From: Neocallimastix lanati (nom. inval.) | Taxonomy: Eukaryota; Neocallimastigomycota; Neocallimastigomycetes; Neocallimastigales; Neocallimastigaceae | DNA: 64,000 nucleotides | Direction of reading: 5' to 3' | Assembly (NCBI GenBank): GCA_016946835.1 | Contig: JACVTC010000027.1 | Span: forward strand, 112,501-176,500 | Shown: positions 1-10,585 of the stretch, piece by piece | How positions within the stretch are numbered: position 1 is the stretch's first letter | How the letters are laid out: each line of letters begins with the position of its first letter | Notes under the pieces: generated by a model | The model's database searches: none | Told to the model about the DNA's origin: nothing | The model's input: the letters and a program-made list of their open reading frames with translations, nothing else | Position numbers and translations under genes: made by a program

Positions 1-568
1 TCTCTCTTACTATAAATTATTTTACTAATTAAATTGAATAAAACTATTTCTATTATATTGCTTCTCTAAGATAATGTACTATAATATATAAATATATATA
101 TACACTATAAAATCTTAAGTCATATATTAAAAAATCCATAAAATTAATTTCATGGTAATAATTTTATACCATAAAAATTTTTATAGAAACAAATAAATGT
201 ACTATAGCAAAAAATTTCATGTTTAATATTTTAAAATGTATATATCTATTTATTATTTTGAAAAATGTTTTAATATATTTTGTTTTTATTAAAAATAAAA
301 GTTGATTTCAATTAAAATATATATATTAAAAATATTTCATATATATTTTTATGTCTCAAATAATAACAATATTAAGAATCAATTATAGTAACCCATATAC
401 TAAAATAATATATAATTAAATTTTATTTCTTTATATCTGTAAATACATTTATATGTTTTTTTTTTTTTTTTCACTTTATAAAATAAATAATTATAATTAT
501 TTATTTTAGTAATGCTAACTAATTCATAAACAAAATATTTATATTATTTATTAAATAAATAGATCAAG
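1..568. other. AT-rich noncoding DNA
   Basis: Almost pure A/T with a T-run near 458-471. No open frame, RNA gene or repeat could be supported here. Confidence 0.7.
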
Positions 569-658
569 ATATTCTATTCAGGTGCTACTAAGATGTTTCT
601 TGATCTTAAGCCGTTGTATTGGTGGCCTGTGATGAAGTTAGATGTTGTTGGTATTGTT
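569..658 (+). pseudogene. Fossil Ty3/gypsy integrase zinc-domain fragment
   Basis: A patch less AT-rich than its surroundings reads on the + strand as GATKMFLDLKPLYWWP followed by VMKLDVVGIV. This matches the stretch after the HH pair of the Ty3/gypsy integrase HHCC zinc domain, where families typically read GxxKMxxDLKxxYWWPGMKxDV. The frame is closed on both sides and the zinc-binding His and Cys residues are not recovered. I see a decayed retroelement scrap. It resembles F (YYWWPTLRKDV) more than C or D (YYWNNM, YYWIGM). Confidence 0.6.
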
Positions 659-1218
659 ATTAACTATTATTAGGTTGAATTTATAAATTAATAGTTATAC
701 ATTTTATCAATTTATTCATTAAAATAATTATTTACGTTTATGAAAAGAAAAATATTTTTATAATTTAAAAAAAAAAAAAAAAAAATTTAAAAATATATTA
801 ATATTAAAAAAAATATATTAATAAAAAACATGATCATCTTAATATATGAATTGAACTTTAATTAATAATATATGATACAAATTTTTAATAACTATTCAGA
901 GGTAATTTAATCATTATATATTTGAATTTAATGTTGTACGAATAGTATATGAATAACTTTATTTAATTAATTTTAATTATTTTTATTAATATAAATATAA
1001 AACTTTATTTATTATTAAATTTTTATAAATATTTAATAATATTTTTTTTAAAGAAAAAAACTATTAACAATAAAAATTCAAATAAAAATTATTGAAAGCT
1101 TTAAAGAATATATAAAATTTATCTTTTATTTAATTATAAAAAAATTAATAGTAATAACAAGATGATTTATGTTTTATAGATTAAAGTATACAATAAAATA
1201 AACTAGAAAGTATAAATA

Positions 1219-1311
1219 TTAAAAATATATTGTTACCCTTCTGATATCATCATATTCATTCATATTACCATAATAGAAATATGTACCTATTAAATGCCAA
1301 TCCGTGAAACC
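1219..1311 (-). pseudogene. Unidentified coding-like fragment
   Basis: On the minus strand about 30 codons are open, ending in TAA at 1219-1221, with residues such as GFTDWHLIGTYFYYGN and then MNEYDDIRRV. Composition is richer in G/C and in W, H and R codons than the flanks, so this looks like old coding sequence. An AG lies directly upstream and could be a splice acceptor, but no convincing upstream exon was found. I do not recognise the family. Confidence 0.25.
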
Positions 1312-2811
1312 TTATTTAATATAAATACTTTATATTAACAATTTTAGGTTGTACATATTTTTTTTTTTAATTTGAATGAAATTAAAAAAGATTTTTTCAC
1401 TAATAATAAATGATTTTTTTGTCATTTTTATATTTAAAAATCTTTTATTATTTTTTTTTTTACTTAGCACTTTCAATATACATTAATATTTATAGTAATA
1501 TAGATAAATTATAATTAGATAATAATAATAAATCAATAATGATATAGAAAGGTAACTATCCTTTAAATAATATTATTAAAAAAATGTAAATTTGTAATTT
1601 TGGTAAGTAAATGGTATTCTTTCAATTATTAATTTTTTAGATATAATTAATATTTAATTATATCTATATAAATTCTAAAGATTAATTTGGAGGACAATGA
1701 GATACTTTATTTAAAGAATAACAATGCAGTATATTAATATTATTTATTTTTTTATTTATTTATTAATTTATTTATTCATTCATAGAAATTATTTCTTTTT
1801 CTTTTTTTTATTTTTATTTTCTTTTCTTTTTATCTATAATTAATTATATGATATTTCTGTTGTATAATTTTTTTTTTTATTGAATTCTTTTAGTTTTTTT
1901 ATTTTTTTTAAAAAAGTACTAAAATTAGTCAAAACAATTAATCTATTATTAATTAAATGTTAAATTTTAATTTTATATTAAAAATATAAAATAACAATAA
2001 AAAGAAATAATATATTATTCTTAATTAATTTGTTATTTAATATAAAACGATACAAAATAACATAGTTAAGGATTAAAAAAAAATTTTTTTTTAATTAAAT
2101 TATTTATTTATTCATTTGTTAATTTATTTATTTATTATATGATTAAAATTATTGTGTAATATTAACTATTAAAGTTCTGTCTCCAAAATTAATCATTCAT
2201 TATATTATTCATTTTCATTTATTATTTAAATATATAATATTATTTAATATTATAATAATAATTATTATTCAAATAATTTAATATTCATTATTACATAGTT
2301 TTATTAAATATTACATTACAAAAAACCAAAAGTATTAAATATAGACTATATATTAATATATTATGAATAGTAATATTATTTATTCAATTTATTATCTTTA
2401 TTCCACATAAATTCATTTATAAATTTTATTTAAAAAGTTTAAATTTTATATAAAAAAAAAAAAAATATATATATATATATATAAATAACCATTAAAAAAT
2501 CTTCCTAATACTGTTTTTTTTAAAAAAAAAATTTTATTGTTATAAAAAAATAGTTTCAATAAAAATTAAAATAAAAAATAAATATTATTTGAGATAATAG
2601 CTAGAAAAAAAAAATAATAATAAAATAAATTATTTTTTTTTTTGATTTTAATTTTAATTTTTATTTGAAGTAATTTCTAAAAAGAAAAAGAAAAGAAAAG
2701 AAATAAAAAAAAAAAAAAGAAAAAAGAAAAGAATAAAATAATTAATCGTTAATAAGATAATATAAGTAAACCATTTAAAAAAGATATAAAATATTTTTTT
2801 TTTCATACAAT
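1312..2811. other. Noncoding DNA upstream of the GH45 gene
   Basis: AT-rich DNA with homopolymer runs and a short AT dinucleotide tract near 2465-2482. It must contain the promoter of the cellulase gene. A TATAAAA-like string lies at about 2785-2791, shortly before the start codon at 2812, but in this composition it has little specificity. Confidence 0.5.
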
Positions 2812-5800
2812 ATGAAAAGTGCTATCGTTCTTTCAACTTTAACTGTTTTATTAAGTCATTCAGCTTTTGCTCAAAGCTGCTGGTCGACTTCACTTGGTTA
2901 TCCATGTTGTAAAACTAATTGTGAAGTTCTTGATACAGATGATAATGGTATTTTTTTTTTATTAAAAAAAAAATAAAATAAAAATTAAAATTATAATTAA
3001 ATAAATTTTTAATATAATTATGTCAGATTTTGATTGATATAAATAAAAGTAAATTAAGTGATAAACAAAATATAATTAGTAAAATTTCAAACAATTTCTA
3101 ATTCAGATTATAAGAAAATATCTTATTACTTCTATTATTTCATGTTTAACAAAATAAAATAATAACAATAAAAAAAATATTTAAAAAAAATTTACATATT
3201 TTATTTTCATTGCTTTTTTTTCTTAAATGATTAAAAAAGTTAATACAATAACTAATTTATAATTATTATATTAAGATTTTTTAATTTTAACAAGATAAAT
3301 GAATAGTAAGGACAATGAAATATTAATAAATCTATAATATTATTTATAATTTCTTTAGGTAATTGGGGTGTTGAAAATGATGAATGGTGTGGTATTTCTG
3401 AATCTTGTGGAAAAACATCAGATACTGAAGATTCCTGCTGGTCAATAGATTTAGGTAAATTATATATAATTATTATTTTTACTATAATTATTAAATTTTA
3501 TCATTCATAAAATAAAAAATAAAAAAAATAAAAATATTTATATATAATATTAATAATTTTTATTTTTGTGTGTGTATTATAGGTTATCCATGTTGTGAAC
3601 CAGGTACTGAAGTTATCTATGCTGACGAATCTGGTGAATGGGGTGTTTTAAATGATGATTGGTAATTATTATTATAAAAGTTTAATAAATTAAATATTAT
3701 TATTTTTATTATTTTGTAAATATATATATATATAATAAATAAATAAACAAATAAATAAATAAATAAAAATAAAATTTAAAATTTAAAAATAAATAAATAA
3801 ATAAATAAATAAAAATAAAATTAAAAATTTAAAAATAAATAAATAAAAATAAAATTTAAAATTTAAAAATAAATAAATAAATTATTAAATTATTAAATTA
3901 TTAAATTTGAAATATAACTATTTTAAAAGTATATAATGTATATTAATGAAAAAAAAATAAATAAATAAATAAATAAAATATAATAAATAAGATAAATTAG
4001 ATATAAAACAAAAATAATATATATTAATACATTATTATTTACTTTAATATGATATTCATTAAAAACATAGGTGTGGTATTCCAGAAGAAGAACTTCCAAT
4101 TGTTACAAAGACTAAAACTACTACAACTAAATCAAATCCTTCATCTACTAAGACTAAGAATGAGGATGATAAACCAGGACCATCAACTGCTGACACTGGT
4201 GGTAAATTCCTTATTCCAACTACTGCTGGTCAAGCCGTTCCAACTTATGAACCAATTGAATGTACCCCACCAGATATCTTTTCTTATGGTCAATGTTGTC
4301 ATGGTCCAGATCTTAAAGCTTATGCTCAATGTGGTGGTTTAGGTTATGAAGGTAAAGAAAAAAAAAAAAAAAAAAAAAGTAATAATAATTGTACATATTA
4401 ATAAGAATTTTTTTTTCTTCATAATTATTTATCACAATAATATATTTTAAATAATTATTACTAAAAAAAAAAAAAAATTAGGATCAACTTGTTGTCAAGC
4501 TGGTACCATTTGTACTGTTGTTAATGAACACTATTCTCACTGTGAACCAAACTTAGATGCTCCAATTCGTCCAGTAATGGATATAGATAAGGGTATTCAT
4601 GGTGGTCCATGGTGTAAACCACCAAATTGTGTTATTACTGCTAATTATACTGGTTTCCGTTGGGGTTATGATCCAGTTCTTGATAAAGGTTGTGAAATTC
4701 CAGAATACGAATGTTACGATCTTATTAATAAGACTTGGGGTCCACAATTATATCCAGTTGGTACTGAAGAAGGTGTTACCACTCGTTACTATGATTGTTG
4801 TAAACCATCTTGTTCATGGCCAGGTAAGGCTGATGTCTTCCATCCAGTAAGACATTGTACTGTTGATGGTACTACTCTTATTGAAGATCAAGAAGGTAAA
4901 TAAATAAATAAAAAAATATATATATATATAAATATTTAATTAATATAAATTTCTTAATGAATCAAATTATATATATTAATATATTTAATATTTATGTATA
5001 TTTTAATAAATTTACATATTATTTATTATTTATTATTTATTATTTATTATAAATAAAATTTAATAACATAATAATTATTTATTAATATTTAATAATAATA
5101 ATGCAATAATAATAAATATAATAATAATAGCTCCATCTGCTTGTCAAAAGGATGTTGTTGGTACTGCTCATATGTGTGAAAACCAACAACCATGGGCTGT
5201 AAGTGACTCACTTTCATACGGTTTTGCTGCTGCTGCTTTACCAGGTGGTGAATCTGTTTCCTGCTGTAAATGCTATGCTTTAACTTTCATTGATCCACCA
5301 ATTCGTGGTAAGCAATTAGTTGTTCAAGTTACTAACACTGGTGCTGATGTCGGTTCTAACCAAGTAAGTAAATTAAAAAAATAAAAAAATAAAAAAATAA
5401 AAAAATAAAAAAAATATATATACTTTATTTATATATATTAATAATTATGAAAAATAATATAAATAATAATAATAAAACTTATTTAAATGTAATAAATATA
5501 CATTATATATTCATAATGTTATATTAGTTCGATCTTCAAATTCCAGGTGGTGGTGTCGGTATTTTCGATGCTTGCACTAACATGTATGGTTTACCTGCTG
5601 GTTCAAATGGTTGGGGTAAACAATATGGTGGTATTACTGGTATTGAAGATTGTGAAACCTTCCCAGAATCCTTAAAGGAAGGTTGTAAATGGAGATTCAA
5701 CTGGTTATTAGGAGCTGGTAAGAATTTAATATTAAATTACTAAAACATATATATATATATATAAATTACTATTTAATATTTATAAATAAATGAAAAAAAA

Positions 5801-5978
5801 AAAAAAATTAAAATTAAAATTAAAAATAATTTAATAATATTATTTTATTTTTTAACTTCTTTTAAATTAATTCAAAATAGATAACCCAAGAATGAAATTT
5901 GCCGAAGTTGATTGTCCAAAAGAACTTACTGATATTACTGGTTGTATTAGAAAAGACGCTAAGCAAAGTGATGATTAA
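2812..5978 (+). CDS. Secreted GH45 endoglucanase with two dockerins and a CBM1-like module
   Basis: Eight exons: 2812-2947, 3359-3454, 3583-3661, 4071-4351, 4482-4895, 5131-5363, 5528-5717 and 5881-5978. All junctions are GT-AG and total 1527 nt, giving 508 aa. Residues 1-20 form a signal peptide ending AFA. Two fungal dockerin (CBM10-type) modules follow at about 22-58 and 71-107, both with CWS, LGYPCC, GxWGVxND and WCGI. They should bind cellulosome scaffold proteins. After a Thr/Lys/Pro linker comes a CBM1-like module at about 187-220 (QCGGLGYEG, then TCC, GTIC and HYSHC). A Cys-containing segment of unknown role spans about 230-295. The GH45 domain, about 295-505, starts with TTRYYDCC; Asp302 is the expected catalytic base. 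It later has [16 protein letters not shown], where Asp415 is the expected acid by family position. GH45 enzymes are inverting endo-beta-1,4-glucanases. Product should be an extracellular cellulase usable in the cellulosome. Introns are mostly phase 1 inside Gly codons. Neighbours suggest no cluster. Confidence 0.92.
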
Positions 5979-6334
5979 TTTGCCTAAAAAGAAAACAAAA
6001 ATTATAATTTGTATTCTCTTAAGCATTGGAATAAAAAATTTTAATATATTAAAAAAAATATTTTAATTTTTATTAAAATCATGTTTTTATACCTATAAAA
6101 TTTTTAATTAAATACATCACTTTTATAAATTTTATTTTATTCTTACTTAAAAAATGATAAATTAAAATAAAAAATAAAAAAATTATTTATATGATACTAT
6201 TATTTATTTTATTTTGATAATAAAATAAATGATATAATTATAAATTTTGTGAATATAATTAATAAAATATTTTTTTTTTTAGAAAAAAAAAAAAAAAAAA
6301 AAAACTAAAAAATATTTTCTAATTTGTAAAAATA

Positions 6335-6395
<61 letters not shown>

Positions 6396-6539
6396 AATCC
6401 AAAGGAAAAAAAATAAAATAAAATAAATATATAAAAATAATATTACTCTAATTAATTAAAAATAATAATTTTTTTATCATTTATTATTAAGATATATTTT
6501 TTTTTTTAAAAAATAATTTTTTTTAATACTTTAAAGTTA
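5979..6539. other. Noncoding 3' region with long poly(A)
   Basis: Region downstream of the cellulase stop codon. It holds a 55-nt poly(A) run at 6336-6390 and a shorter one near 6284-6304. No gene seen. Confidence 0.6.
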
Positions 6540-6670
6540 TAATTTCAGTTTATGCTTTTTCTCATGGAGTTATTAGGCCAGAACATTTTTGTTTTTGAAG
6601 TAGAATGTATTAGTTTAATTTGTCTCCATTGGTAAAATTTATCAAAGAAGAGAATTTAATGATCAATTTA

Positions 6671-6715
<45 letters not shown>

Positions 6716-7627
6716 CTTTTCTTGACCACAAAAAAAAAAAAAAAAAACTTATGATTAAGTTCCGACCTATATATAATATACTTAACAAGACTTAATAATA
6801 TTGGTCTTCGTGGTAAATGTCTTCGGTTCATTACTAATCTATACCTTACTTTGAAATCTTGTACAAATTTAAATGATAATTATACAAGTATTCTTACGAT
6901 TAGATCAATTAAATACAAGAAGCTTAAATTTGGTTTTAAATAATTTATTAAATGTCTCTTACTAAAATATTCACAATTTTCTTTTTGATTTTTTTTTTTT
7001 TTTTTTTGTTTTTTTGTTTTTTTGTTTTTTATTTTTTGGATTGCACAAATTAAATCCGGATTCAAATTTGATGTGAAATATTATATAAGAAGTAAAAATA
7101 TAAATTAGAAGATTACCTAATATACTGTCCTTGTTGTGATGTAAATAACAACATACCGAGTTTTACACACTGAATACTTTTATGTCTTAAACTTGAAGAA
7201 TTTAGGTAACATTTCATTCAATTTGTTGATAAAAAAAAAAAAAAATAATAATAATAAAAATTTCATCAACAAATTGAATGAATTGTTGCCCAAACTCTTC
7301 AATTTTTTCTCTTTTGGTTGTTCATGAAAGATCTTTAAACATTCTTGATGACAAAGAGGAAGATTTTTGTTGATAATATTAATTTTTACGTACTGCGTCT
7401 CTTTCTTGGGGTAACTGAATTATATGAAATCTTTAAAGATCCATTCAAGGGAAAGAAGACGCCTTTTTAATAATATCCCTTCAATCACCTTGGAGAGATT
7501 CTTTTTTTTTTTTTTTTTTTTTTTCATTTCATATTTTGTGGGGCTTGAGGAATGTCTTACTAATGTTATACCTATTGTAATTAGTGATTCATATATTATG
7601 ATCAATTTGTATATAGACCAACCATAG
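6540..7627 (+). pseudogene. Decayed LINE (non-LTR retrotransposon) reverse transcriptase
   Basis: Broken pieces of a LINE polyprotein appear in order on the + strand, in several frames. About 6545-6670: IRPEHFCF and LVKFIKEENL. After a 40-nt poly(T) insert at 6673-6712: FLDHKK and TYD, matching the family's FxDFKKAYDxVP palm motif with its A-run expanded. About 6800-6860: GLRGKCLRFITNLYL, a typical LINE RT block. About 7120-7190: CPCCD, then FTH and LLCLKLEEF, like the C-terminal CCHC zinc motif. About 7370-7440: FVDNIN and RLFLG. Stops and frameshifts abound, so it is dead. It belongs to the same broad class as the element at 62922 but does not overlap the part of that element visible here. 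Confidence 0.6.
7193..7302. repeat. Inverted repeat, 38-nt arms
   Basis: Arms 7193-7230 and 7265-7302 are complementary at about 34 of 38 positions, separated by a 34-nt A-rich loop. Both arms encode the same peptide region (EEF, then FIQFVD) when read outward. This is an inverted duplication of the LINE C-terminal region, not a designed hairpin. Confidence 0.7.
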
Positions 7628-9000
7628 TCAAGAGCGTCGACCTCGAAACAACAATTATTTTTATTTTATATTTTAATTATTATATTTTAATATTTTACTA
7701 ATTAATAATATTATATAAATACTAATTTAAATCTTTGATTAATCCTTTGTACGATTATCATAATAATTATATAGTAGTCTAATTAAATATATATTTTATA
7801 TTGATAAAATTTTAAATAAACTTCTAAATAATAATACATAACCAAATAACTTTAAAATAGCTTTAAATTTTGACAAAAATTTATAAAGTTTTTGCTTGAT
7901 AGGAATCATATTGGCCAAGCTTAGATGTGTTATTAATTACAATAATTAATTAACATTAAAATAATTATCACACACAAAACTTTAAAAAAAATTCAATAAT
8001 TTAAATTTTAAGTTTTATTAAAGCCTTTTATTTAATATTTTAATAATAAATTTTATTAAGATTAATACTAAAAATTAATACAATTGCCATAATTAATAAA
8101 TTATGTTTGGTTAATAATCTTATAAAGGTTATACAAAATTGGAATTTCAAATCATTTTTTACTAATTTTAAAAATAATAATTAATAATATAATTAATTAA
8201 TACATTTAATCTTAATATATGTATATTAACTATATAAAATATAATAATAAAATAATATTGATGAGAATCTTTTAATATAACAATTATATAATTATTAATA
8301 CAATAAAGATTTATAATCCTAATAAAATTTCAAGTACTAAACCAATTAGTTAAATATAATATAATTAATTACATCATTAATAATTATATCATAAATTGTA
8401 ATCAAATATATATTAAATAATAAAATAATTTAAGATCCATCAAATGTATTTTTTATGTATAAATATAATTAAATTATGTATTCTTAAAAAAAATAAGCCT
8501 TTTGCTTCAAATAAATAAAGTTATTAAATAAATAAATAAATATTGAGATTTTTATCACATATAAAATACTAATTTATTATTTAAGAGTCTAATTAAATAA
8601 TTAAATTATTTTTTTACATATCTAAAATTCTTTAAAGTCCAATATCTCTTATTCTAGTGGTCCAAATAGGTTGAAATCAGTATATGTTGTAAATGTCAAG
8701 CAAAACTTTCTAATGAATATATTTTCAGTTGTAATTTCCATTTTAATTTTTTAAATACTCTTCAATTTAATATATAAAATATATGCAACTATAGAAAATA
8801 AAAAAAATTATAATTTATTATAAATTAATCTTTTAATTGAAATGTCTCGTGATCCAGTATAGCTAGAAAATTGAAATTTAGATATGTTATAGGTGTCTCG
8901 AGCAGAGTTTTCCTATCGGTAACCAGTTTTATGGGCTTATCAATGTAGTCCATTATTTAAGGAGCCATCACCTATATCCATTGGTTTGTTTATTTTTGTT
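7628..9000. other. Noncoding DNA with a diverged duplication
   Basis: AT-rich. Two related segments of about 80 nt, 8641-8720 and 8841-8925, align loosely. Both hold AAT-TCTC, then TTGAAAT and ATATGTT, then TGTC. They look like old copies of one repeat. No gene supported. Confidence 0.4.
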
Positions 9001-9418
9001 AAGGGTTATTATTTGTAAATTTTAATGGGGGATCGTGCATTTCGTAATGTGGCGTATAAAAATTTATTAAATAAAACCATACATTTTTATGATAATCTAT
9101 ACAATCATCATAAATAAATATATAAATAATTATTATTTTAAATAATATTATTTTTCAATTAAATATTATTAAATATTATTTCAATAGAAATAATTATATA
9201 TTCTATTAAAATTGAGTTATAAAAAAAATTTTTTTAATTGAATATTAATAAATTATATATATAAAAAAAGAATATTTATTATTTATTTAATTATTATTTA
9301 TTTAATTACTATTTATTTGATTATTAAAAAACAAGCCACATACAAAATACGCCATATTGAGAAATACACGATTGAGAAATGCACGATCCCCATTTTAATT
9401 TATTATCATTTAACCCTT
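9001..9418. mobile_element. Foldback / MITE-like element
   Basis: Imperfect terminal inverted repeats of about 55 nt face each other. The left begins AAGGGTTATTATTTG and contains GGGGATCGTGCATTTC, then TGGCGTAT. The right contains ATACGCCATA, then GAAATGCACGATCCCC, and ends in AACCCTT. The centre is AT-only and noncoding, total about 418 bp. No clear target-site duplication is visible. It lies 190 bp outside the LTR block, so it is likely an older resident of the locus. Confidence 0.6.
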
Positions 9419-9608
9419 TTTAGAATACAAAGTGCACTTTTGGTGTTTTATAACGTTATTTTAAATAATAAAATGTTTTTGAAAAATACTGAGTAATATT
9501 TAAGTTGTATTAAATTATATACAAAAAGTAATAATCCGTTTATTTTCTCAACAAAATTTTATTAATTAATAAAATTTTCTAGTTTTTAATAATGTTATTT
9601 ACAAAAAA

Positions 9609-10532
9609 TGTTGAGGTTCGGGACAGAATAATAATAAATATAGAAATAAACACTAAAATAAAAAAAATTAAAAATTAAAATATATCTTTTTTTTAAAATA
9701 TTTTATTTATTTATTTAATAAAAATTATTCAATTAAAAACTAAAAATAAATTAATTTCTTTAATAAGATTATCTTTTTTTTCTTCAGATTATTTTTCTAA
9801 AATACAATTTTCTCATCTATTTATATTTTTTTTTATCGTTAGAAATGGTCAAGCCATTTCTTTAGAATATCTTAGAGTTACACGTTTGAATTGTATTTAA
9901 ATTATAAATTCATAATCTATTTTATTATAATAAATAATTATTACATATTATTAAATTCTAAACTATTTATTATTAATTGTAGTGATAATATATTTTAAAA
10001 ATAATTTTATTACTTTTACAGAACTATTAGTAATAGAGTATTATTTAATTTTATACTATTTTTAAATAAAAGTATTTTAGATTATTATCTATTATTAATC
10101 TTATTATAAATAGGGTGTATTTTGGAAGGAAGTATTACTAATTTTAATGACAAGGATCAGGGATTTAAGTAAAATATTTTTAAATCATTATTAATTATAT
10201 TAATTTTTATTAATAATAAATAATTTGTATTAGTAATATTTGTAAAATAAAATTTTCTTTAATAATAAAATATTGATAGAATAAATCATATTAATAAAAC
10301 TAGATATTGATAATAATATTGATATTAATAATATAGTATTAATTTTAATAATAAAGTATTGATATTAATAAAGAATTTATATTAATAATAATAAATTTAA
10401 TATTAGTAATAATTTGGCAGTAATAGAACATAAGAAAGTTCCCCAAGTAAGGAAATAAATAATTTAATTTTAGTGGTTAAGTTATTTTTATGAAAAATAA
10501 TAAAATTAACATTATTTGTTCATTCCTTAACA
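9609..10532 (-). repeat. 3' LTR of element A
   Basis: Begins TGTTGAGG and ends CCTTAACA (TGTT/AACA termini), 924 bp. The right boundary is fixed by the polypurine tract that follows (AGATGCCCTCGC on the + strand), as in C and D. It ends TTCATTC plus 7 nt, like LTRs C and H. A perfect 8-bp hairpin with a 5-nt loop lies at 9841-9861. The partner LTR is absent, so the left boundary rests on the TG terminus alone. Confidence 0.7.
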
Positions 10533-10585
10533 AGATGCCCTCGCTAAGACTCAAGCTATACAGAAGCTGAGTTAAACTTGATTAT
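10533..10585 (-). promoter_or_regulatory. Polypurine tract and stop-codon hairpin of element A
   Basis: Minus-strand GCGAGGGCATCT abuts the LTR and is the second-strand primer. About 16 nt upstream, the last codons and TAG stop of pol sit in a hairpin (ACTCAGCT paired with AGCTTGAGT, one bulge, loop TCTGTAT). C has the same stem with a different loop; D has an unrelated stem in the same position. Confidence 0.55.

Noticed and set aside
4049-4342. 97-residue frame overlapping a cellulase exon
   Set aside because: It is an alternate frame of exon 4071-4351; the correct frame gives the linker and CBM1-like module with Cys pattern.
6610-7065. Short minus-strand frames with Lys or Phe runs
   Set aside because: Made by poly(T)/poly(A) tracts; the other strand holds recognisable LINE blocks.
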